Below, piece after piece: positions 58,124 through 64,000 of a DNA stretch of 64,000 nucleotides (position 1 is the stretch's first letter; each line of letters opens with the position of its first letter). Under the pieces are notes generated by a model, which was given only the letters and a program-made list of their open reading frames with translations, searched no databases and was not told where the DNA came from. The stretch spans positions 1,221 to 65,220 of the forward strand of contig NZ_LMQU01000001.1 in the NCBI RefSeq assembly GCF_001425445.1. The letters run 5' to 3'. Source of the stretch: Devosia sp. Leaf420 (lineage in GTDB: Bacteria > Pseudomonadota > Alphaproteobacteria > Rhizobiales > Devosiaceae). The translations under genes were made by a program, and so were the position numbers.

Positions 58124-58233
58124 GAGGTCTTGGTCTTCGCGTCAGTCATAAAAGATGCGGCGTCATACACGCCTAAAACGGCAAAGGCCAGAGCGTTGCC
58201 ATGTTTTTCATGGCAACGACCTAAGCCGTTCGG

Positions 58234-58989
58234 TCAGACCGACGAGATAATGGTGTAAAAGTCTTTTGCCAAGAGGCTAGCGCCGCCGATAAGCCCGCCG
58301 TTGACGTTGTCGACATTGAGGATTTCGCGCGCATTGAGCGGCTTCATCGAGCCGCCATAAAGAATGCGAAGCGTGTTGCCGCGCTCTTCGCCGAAGCGTT
58401 CGACAAGACGAGCGCGGATATTGGCGTGCATCTGGGCGATTTCTTCGAGCGTCGGGGTACGGCCAGTGCCGATGGCCCAGACTGGCTCATAGGCAACGAC
58501 GATCTCATGATGTTCCGCGGCGTCGGGGATCGATCGCGAAAGCTGTTGATTGACGATGGATTCGGCTGAGCCACCATCGCGTTCGGATTCGGTCTCGCCG
58601 ACGCAAATGATCGGCTTGAGGCCAGCGCCGATCGCGGCTTCCGCCTTGGCGCGGACGATGTCGTCGTTTTCAGCGTGATTGGCGCGGCGCTCGGAATGGC
58701 CGACGATGACGAACTGCGCGCCAGCATCGGCAAGCATATATGCGGAAATGTCGCCTGTGTGGGCGCCGGAGGCTTCCACGTGACAATCCTGGCCACCGGC
58801 CATGATGCCGCTCGAAGCGCCCTGTGCCGCGACGGCGGCAAGGATGGTTGCGGGTGGGCAAACGACGACGACGGCGCGCGGGGCCTCCCCCGTTGTGAGC
58901 AATTGGGCCAGTTCAGTCAGCTCATCGAGCGACTGTGACAGCCCGTTCATCTTCCAGTTCCCGGCGATTAGCGGTGAGATGGTCGTCAA
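58234..58989 (-). CDS. tpiA: Triose-phosphate isomerase
   Basis: 251 residues from TTG 58989 with AGGAG eight bases upstream; other in-frame starts extend past the family N-terminus. Signatures: [11 protein letters not shown] (Lys), GHSERRANH (catalytic His), [12 protein letters not shown] (catalytic Glu) and [14 protein letters not shown]. It interconverts dihydroxyacetone phosphate and glyceraldehyde 3-phosphate. Divergent from ppiD, with 122 bases between starts. Confidence 0.96.
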   Translation of the reverse strand: MTTISPLIAGNWKMNGLSQSLDELTELAQLLTTGEAPRAVVVVCPPATILAAVAAQGASSGIMAGGQDCHVEASGAHTGDISAYMLADAGAQFVIVGHSERRANHAENDDIVRAKAEAAIGAGLKPIICVGETESERDGGSAESIVNQQLSRSIPDAAEHHEIVVAYEPVWAIGTGRTPTLEEIAQMHANIRARLVERFGEERGNTLRILYGGSMKPLNAREILNVDNVNGGLIGGASLLAKDFYTIISSV

Positions 58990-59111
58990 TCTTGCTACTC
59001 CTGCCTCTTGCGCCAAGGTGGGCTTTGCCCTAACCCCGGCAGTCGGAATGTCTTACTAGTCTCAGGCAACCCATGCGGTAAAGCCTCAGACCCCAAACTG
59101 GAACGTTCGAA

Positions 59112-60983
59112 ATGCTCGATGGTTTGCGTGGCTTTGCAAAATCCTGGCCGGGAAAGATCATGGGAGCGTTTCTGCTCGTCGGCGTGGCAGGGTTCGGCAT
59201 CAATAATGTCATCACCGATCTCGGCAGCAATACCGTTGCGCATGTTGGGGATCAGGAGATCACCTCCCGCGAATTTCTACGCGCCTACCAGAGCCAGGCG
59301 AACCGTTTGGCTCAGCAGCTTGGCCGCGTGCCGACCGGCGCGGAAGCCGAAGCCATGGGGCTGCCGAGCTTCGTTATTCTTAACCTAGCGCAAGGCGAGG
59401 CTCTCACCGGCCTTGCAAATAAGATGGGTCTCGGTGTTTCCGACGACAAGCTGGGGCAGATGTTGCGCCAGGATCCGTCCTTCCAGGGAACGCTGGGGAA
59501 CTTTGATCCAGCCGTGTTCAACCAGGTGCTGCAGGCCAGCGGCTGGACGGAATCGGAATATTTCCAGACGCGGGGCGACGAAGCCAAGCGCGAACAGCTC
59601 GTTTCGACGCTGTTCCCGGCAAAGACGCTTCCCGATGTCGCGGCAACTCTGATCAACGACTATGCCGGTACGCAGCGCACGATCGACTATGTGACGCTCA
59701 ACGAAGCCAATATCGAAACGCCGGCAGCGCCGACCGAAGAGGAACTGGCCGCCCATCTCACCGAGCACCAGAGCGAATTCCGCACTGTCGAAACGCGCAA
59801 GGTGCAGATGATCGATCTCTCGATCGCCTCGCTTGCGGCGACGAAAACCATCGCCGACGATGCCGTGGCGGTGGAATATGAGCGGATCAAGGCCAGCCTG
59901 ACGACGCCGGAAAAGCGGACGATCGAGCAGGCCGTATTGACCGCCGATCAGGCGACCGCCTTTGAAACCGGGCTCGCGGCGGGCAAGGATTTTGCGACGC
60001 TCACAACCGAAGCCGGCGTGACGCCAACCAGCCTTGGCACGCTGACCAAGGCCCAGGTGACGGATACGGCGCTTGCCAATGCGGCCTTTGGGCTGCAGCA
60101 GGGTGGCGTGACCGTTATCGATGGTGTGGCGGGCAAGCGCGCCATCCACGTTTCGGCGATCGAGGCGGAACGCCAGCCAACGCTCGAAGAAGCGCGCGCC
60201 GATATCGTCAATACTCTCGCAACGGCGGAAGCCCGCACCGAGGTCAACGACGTGCTCGACCAAGTCGAAGAACTGCGCGCCGCCTTCCGGCCGCTGAGCG
60301 AAATCGCCGAACGGTTCAAGCTGCCGCTCTACGAAGCTGACGTGACGAGCGGCGGCAACCAGCTCGACGTTTTGACCAATGTATCGCCGGAAGACCGGAC
60401 CAAGGTGAGCCAGGCGATCTTCAAGGCGACCGCTGGCCAGTTGACGCCATCGATCCCGATCACCGGCAATGCTCATGTGTTTTTCGATCTCGTCGAAGTG
60501 CAGGCTGCACGCGACCAGACACTGGACGAAGTGCGCGACGCCGTGACGACGGCGCTGACCACCGAGCGCACCAATAATGCGCTGCTGGCCAAGAGCGAAG
60601 AAATCGTAGCGCAGTTGCGTGGCGGTGCAACGCTTGCCGATGTTGCGACTGGTCTCAACCTCTTCCCGCAGATTTCGCCGCCTTTCTCGCGCTTCGGCTC
60701 GGATGACGGCTCGATCGACAATGTCGTGGCGCAAGCCGCATTCAATGGCGGGCCGGACTATAAGGGTTCGGTGGTTTCGAGCTCGGGCGATTTCATGATC
60801 TTCGAGGTGGTCGACAACACGACGCCGACCGAACCGCTTGAAACCGCCGCTGCCGACAACCTGCAGACGGAGGCGCAGAACGGGGTCTATGGCGATTTCG
60901 TCGCAGCGCTGCGCGACGATGCGGGCCTGAAGATAAACCAGCAGGCGCTTCAGCAACTGATTACTCTCAACTTCGGCCAATAA
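59112..60983 (+). CDS. ppiD: PpiD-type periplasmic folding factor (SurA-like)
   Basis: 623 residues. One N-terminal membrane anchor (about 16-38, KIMGAFLLVGVAGFGINNVIT) leaves the rest in the periplasm. The SurA/PpiD N-terminal chaperone domain follows (VGDQEITSREFLRAYQSQANRLAQQLGR to about 200); a parvulin-like central segment (about 245-365) lacks clear catalytic residues, as is common in PpiD. The C-terminal half is helical and Thr/Ala-rich. It helps exported proteins fold at the Sec exit. It is followed by trpE after 21 bases, so it leads the tryptophan genes. Confidence 0.9.
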   Translation: MLDGLRGFAKSWPGKIMGAFLLVGVAGFGINNVITDLGSNTVAHVGDQEITSREFLRAYQSQANRLAQQLGRVPTGAEAEAMGLPSFVILNLAQGEALTGLANKMGLGVSDDKLGQMLRQDPSFQGTLGNFDPAVFNQVLQASGWTESEYFQTRGDEAKREQLVSTLFPAKTLPDVAATLINDYAGTQRTIDYVTLNEANIETPAAPTEEELAAHLTEHQSEFRTVETRKVQMIDLSIASLAATKTIADDAVAVEYERIKASLTTPEKRTIEQAVLTADQATAFETGLAAGKDFATLTTEAGVTPTSLGTLTKAQVTDTALANAAFGLQQGGVTVIDGVAGKRAIHVSAIEAERQPTLEEARADIVNTLATAEARTEVNDVLDQVEELRAAFRPLSEIAERFKLPLYEADVTSGGNQLDVLTNVSPEDRTKVSQAIFKATAGQLTPSIPITGNAHVFFDLVEVQAARDQTLDEVRDAVTTALTTERTNNALLAKSEEIVAQLRGGATLADVATGLNLFPQISPPFSRFGSDDGSIDNVVAQAAFNGGPDYKGSVVSSSGDFMIFEVVDNTTPTEPLETAAADNLQTEAQNGVYGDFVAALRDDAGLKINQQALQQLITLNFGQ

Positions 60984-61004
60984 CCCACCAACGGATCGGA
61001 CACG

Positions 61005-62513
61005 ATGGGCGACGACTTTTCCACGCGTTTTGCAGAGCAATATGAAGCCGGCAAATCGCAGATCGTCTGGCGTCGCATCGTGGCCGATCTCGAAACGCCC
61101 ATCGGGACCTATCTGAAACTGGCGCAGGAGCGGACGCACTCGTTCCTGCTCGAAAGCGTGCAGGACGGGACGACGCGCGGGCGCTATTCGATCATCGGGC
61201 TGCTGCCGGACCTCATCGTCCGCGTGGAAGACGGCACGGCGCGGGTCAATCGGCAGGCGCAGCTTGATCCCGATGCCTTTGAGGTGATGACGGAAAAGCC
61301 GCTCGACGCGCTCCGCGGGCTGGTGGCGGAAAGCCAGATCGTTGTGCCTGAAGGGCTGCCGCCGCAGTCCGCGGGAATTTATGGCTATCTCGGCTATGAG
61401 ATGGTTCGGTACATGGAGGTGTTGCCGAACACCAATCCCGATGACCTCAAGACGCCGGAAGCGGTGCTGATGCGGCCGTCGCTGCTGGCGATTTTCGACA
61501 CGGTCAAGGACGAGCTCTATCTGACGGCGCCGGTCTATGTGAAGGCTGGGGTTTCGGCGCGGCAGGCGCTTGAGGCGGCTGAGGCGCGGATTGACGATGC
61601 GATCGGCCGGATGGGCCGGGCACTGCCGGCGACCCCTGCCCTGCCAGATCTGGCGGCGATTGAAGTCACCAGCAACACCTCGCGCGACGAGTATTTTGAG
61701 ATGGTCCGCCAAGCCAAGGACTACATCTCGGCCGGCGATATTTTCCAGGTCGTGCTGAGCCAGCGGTTTTCTGCTGATTTTACGCTACCGCCGACGGCGC
61801 TCTATCGGGCGCTGCGCAGGACCAATCCCAGCCCCTATATGTATTTCCTCGACTTCGGCGACTTTGCCGTGGCGGGGTCGAGCCCGGAAATTCTGGTGCG
61901 GGTGCAGAATGGCGAAGTGACCATTCGGCCGATCGCCGGGACACGGAAGCGCGGGGCGACGCCGACGCGGGATCAGGAACTGGCGGCGGAGCTGCTGAGC
62001 GATCCCAAGGAATTGGCCGAGCACCTGATGCTGCTCGATCTTGGGCGCAATGATGTGGGCCGCGTGGCGGAGACGGGTTCGGTGAAGGTCACCGACAAGT
62101 TCTTCCTCGAATATTATAGCCACGTGATGCACATCGTCTCGAACGTAGTGGGCAAGCTCGATCCGCAGTATGATTTTGTGGATGCGCTTTCTGCCGGGTT
62201 CCCGGCGGGGACGGTTTCGGGTGCGCCAAAGGTGCGCGCGATGGAAATCATCGACGAACTCGAAAAATCGCGGCGCGGGATTTATGGCGGTTGCGTGGGG
62301 TATTTTGGGGCCGATGGCACCATGGATACCTGCATCGTCTTGCGCACCGGCATTGTGAAAGACGGCAAGCTCTATGTGCAGTCGGGAGCCGGGATCGTTG
62401 CCGACAGCGTGCGTGAGTTGGAACAGCTCGAATGCGAGAACAAGGCGCGTGCCCTTTTCAGCGCGGCAGAAGAAGCGCTACGCTATGCCGGCGAAGCGGG
62501 AGTGGGACAGTGA
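61005..62513 (+). CDS. trpE: Anthranilate synthase component I
   Basis: 502 residues from ATG 61005. Chorismate-binding signatures: ISAGDIFQVVLSQRFSADF, NPSPYMYFLDFGDFAVAGSSPEILVRVQNGEV, RPIAGTRKRGATPTRDQEL, LMLLDLGRNDVGRVAETG and FPAGTVSGAPKVRAMEII. The N-terminal tryptophan feedback site includes the LLES segment (FLLESVQDG). It is separate from trpG, unlike the fused TrpEG of rhizobia. No trp leader peptide precedes it. Confidence 0.96.
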   Translation: MGDDFSTRFAEQYEAGKSQIVWRRIVADLETPIGTYLKLAQERTHSFLLESVQDGTTRGRYSIIGLLPDLIVRVEDGTARVNRQAQLDPDAFEVMTEKPLDALRGLVAESQIVVPEGLPPQSAGIYGYLGYEMVRYMEVLPNTNPDDLKTPEAVLMRPSLLAIFDTVKDELYLTAPVYVKAGVSARQALEAAEARIDDAIGRMGRALPATPALPDLAAIEVTSNTSRDEYFEMVRQAKDYISAGDIFQVVLSQRFSADFTLPPTALYRALRRTNPSPYMYFLDFGDFAVAGSSPEILVRVQNGEVTIRPIAGTRKRGATPTRDQELAAELLSDPKELAEHLMLLDLGRNDVGRVAETGSVKVTDKFFLEYYSHVMHIVSNVVGKLDPQYDFVDALSAGFPAGTVSGAPKVRAMEIIDELEKSRRGIYGGCVGYFGADGTMDTCIVLRTGIVKDGKLYVQSGAGIVADSVRELEQLECENKARALFSAAEEALRYAGEAGVGQ

Positions 62514-62591
62514 ACGTGCGTGTGAAGTTTCTGCGATGGCGGGGCTGGTTCTGAACGATTTCACCAGAACCACTCTTGAGGACAGGCCCAA

Positions 62592-63191
62592 ATGACCAAA
62601 ACCCTCGTCATCGATAACTACGACAGCTTTACCTATAATCTCGTCCACTTCCTGGGCGAGCTCGGCGCCACAATGACCGTGCGCCGCAATGACAAGATCA
62701 CCCTTGAAGAAATCGCCGCGATGGCGCCGGAGGCGATCGTGCTTTCGCCGGGGCCGTGCACGCCGACCGAGGCGGGCATTTGCCTTGCCGTGATCGACCG
62801 GTTCAAGGGGCAGATTCCGATGCTGGGCGTGTGCCTTGGGCATCAGGCCATGGGTCAGGCGCTGGGCGGCGATGTCATTCGCGCGCCGCATCTGGTGCAT
62901 GGCAAGACCAGCAAGATCAACCACACAGGCAAGGGTATCTTTCGCGGGTTGAATGCGGGCTTTGAGGCAACGCGCTATCATTCGCTGATCGTAAAAGCGG
63001 AAACGCTGCCGGATGTGCTGGAAGTGACGGCGACGACGGATGATGGGCTGATCATGGGGATGCAGCACAAGACGCTGCCGCTGCATGGGGTCCAGTTTCA
63101 TCCCGAGAGCATCGCATCGGAAAATGGCCATGCGCTGCTACAGAATTTTCTAAAAATCGCCCGCGACTTTAACGGCCAGAGGGCGGCGTGA
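62592..63191 (+). CDS. trpG: Anthranilate synthase component II (glutamine amidotransferase)
   Basis: 199 residues from ATG 62592. Class I amidotransferase triad: Cys in [13 protein letters not shown], then His/Glu in [12 protein letters not shown]-terminus [15 protein letters not shown]. It passes ammonia to TrpE. The 78-base gap after trpE carries no visible gene; the frame ends one base into trpD (TGATG). PabA function in folate synthesis is also possible. Confidence 0.95.
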   Translation: MTKTLVIDNYDSFTYNLVHFLGELGATMTVRRNDKITLEEIAAMAPEAIVLSPGPCTPTEAGICLAVIDRFKGQIPMLGVCLGHQAMGQALGGDVIRAPHLVHGKTSKINHTGKGIFRGLNAGFEATRYHSLIVKAETLPDVLEVTATTDDGLIMGMQHKTLPLHGVQFHPESIASENGHALLQNFLKIARDFNGQRAA

Positions 63192-64000
63192 TGGATATCA
63201 AGCAGGCCCTCCACAAGATTTCCGAAGGGCGCGACCTGACGGGCGAAGAGATGCGTTCGGTGATGCGGCTGATCATGGATGGTCAGGCGACGCCGGCGCA
63301 GACCGGCGCGTTCCTGATGGGCATGCGCATCAAGGGCGAAAGCGTGGGCGAGATTGCCGCAGCGGTTTCGATCATGCGCGAGAAGATGGTTCCGGTCGAT
63401 GCACCTGAAGAGGCGATCGATATCGTCGGGACCGGTGGCGACGGCATCGGGACGCTCAATATTTCGACGGCGGCATCCTTTGTGGTGGCGGCGGCTGGTG
63501 TGCCCGTCGCCAAGCACGGCAATCGGGCGCTATCGTCCAAGTCAGGATCATCGCAGGCGCTCGAGGCGCTGGGGGTGAAGCTCGACCTGACACCGGCGCA
63601 GATCGGCGAATGCGTGCGGCAGGCCAACATTGGTTTCATGTTTGCGCCATCGCATCATCCGGCGATGAAGCATGTGGGCCCTGCCCGCGCCGAGCTTGGC
63701 GTGCGGACGATGTTCAATCTTTTGGGGCCGCAATCCAACCCGGCGAGCGTTCGACGGTATGTGCTCGGGGTTTATTCCGAGCAATGGGTCGAGCCGGTGG
63801 CGGCTGCGCTTTTGGCCAATCGGGCGATCAAGGCCTGGGTCATGCATGGCAGCGATGGGCTTGATGAGCTCACGGTGACTGGCCCGAGCTTTGTAGCACA
63901 GATTGCCAATGGCGACCTGCGCAGCTTCGAGATCACGCCGGAACAGGCGGGGCTGCAGCGCTATGAGCTCAAGGATATTTTGGGTGGCACGCCGGACGAA
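63191..64000 (+). CDS. trpD: Anthranilate phosphoribosyltransferase, cut by window edge
   Basis: 270 codons are present; the gene continues past position 64000. Signatures: GTGGDGIGTLNISTAASFV (PRPP loop), KHGNRALSSKSGSSQALEALGV and FMFAPSHHPAMKHVGPARAELGVRTMFNLLGP. It adds the ribose phosphate to anthranilate. Its ATG overlaps the trpG stop by one base, indicating translational coupling in the trpE-G-D operon. Confidence 0.96.
   Translation, partial: MDIKQALHKISEGRDLTGEEMRSVMRLIMDGQATPAQTGAFLMGMRIKGESVGEIAAAVSIMREKMVPVDAPEEAIDIVGTGGDGIGTLNISTAASFVVAAAGVPVAKHGNRALSSKSGSSQALEALGVKLDLTPAQIGECVRQANIGFMFAPSHHPAMKHVGPARAELGVRTMFNLLGPQSNPASVRRYVLGVYSEQWVEPVAAALLANRAIKAWVMHGSDGLDELTVTGPSFVAQIANGDLRSFEITPEQAGLQRYELKDILGGTPDE

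Noticed and set aside
60984..61004. Search for a trp leader peptide or attenuator before trpE
   Set aside because: Only 21 bases separate ppiD and trpE, too short for a leader; tryptophan control must be elsewhere.
59385..61712. 775-codon minus-strand frame opposite ppiD and trpE
   Set aside because: It spans two real genes and their gap, its composition is Arg/His-rich, and it has no ribosome site.

Overview
This window looks like a chromosomal stretch of an alphaproteobacterium, most likely of the order Hyphomicrobiales, with a Devosia-like flavour (the genus is inference only). The evidence is high GC content, the clpP-clpX-lon-hupB-tRNA-Val order, a glnB-glnA pair behind a sigma-54-type promoter, a CsbD gene behind an EcfG-type general-stress promoter, and the rlpA-dac-tmk-holB-metG-tatD-MBL run. 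Almost everything is housekeeping. I see no prophage, insertion sequence, CRISPR array or integrase.

Layout. 1-3.3 kb: two outer-membrane barrel genes (one cut by the edge), a periplasmic MsrA, a secreted unknown, tRNA-Asp and tRNA-Val. 3.3-14.4 kb: the proteolysis cluster hupB, lon, clpX, clpP, interrupted twice, first by a TetR-type cassette (two tandem TetA-like pumps and a divergent regulator around three tetO-like operators), then by an arginase and a diguanylate cyclase. 14.6-21.5 kb: small proteins, a cytochrome P450, the NAD(P)HX repair enzyme Nnr and a 1029-residue hybrid histidine kinase. 21.7-24.4 kb: small unknowns and glnB-glnA. 24.7-29.5 kb: a soluble double-PAS chemoreceptor, tRNA-Leu, trigger factor and a second diguanylate cyclase. 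29.5-34.2 kb: an ABC-F protein with an upstream leader peptide, a structured intergenic region, a small secreted protein and parE. 34.3-41.7 kb: a tightly packed operon rlpA, dac, tmk, holB, metG, tatD, MBL hydrolase. 41.9-46.7 kb: GrpB-like protein, DUF1643-folD, a GreA-like factor, AMP nucleosidase. 46.8-58.1 kb: CsbD, enolase, epimerase/VOC pair, rhodanese/FtrA pair, an MHS transporter, a serine hydrolase, and a pyrG group preceded by secG. 58.2-64 kb: tpiA, then ppiD-trpE-trpG-trpD, the last cut by the edge.

Intergenic DNA carries several families of palindromic repeats. The clearest is a 72-bp double-hairpin element in four copies, three of them between convergent genes. Rho-independent terminators are recognisable behind hupB, lon, clpX, glnA, the chemoreceptor gene, tig, csbD, eno and secG.

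The most interesting regulatory observations are: the 22-codon leader ORF with a strong ribosome binding site upstream of the ABC-F gene; the TetR homologue that keeps its DNA-reading residues and operators but has lost key tetracycline-contact residues; an orphan terminator on the minus strand between the greA-like gene and amn that implies an unannotated transcript; and a perfect palindrome overlapping the amn promoter.
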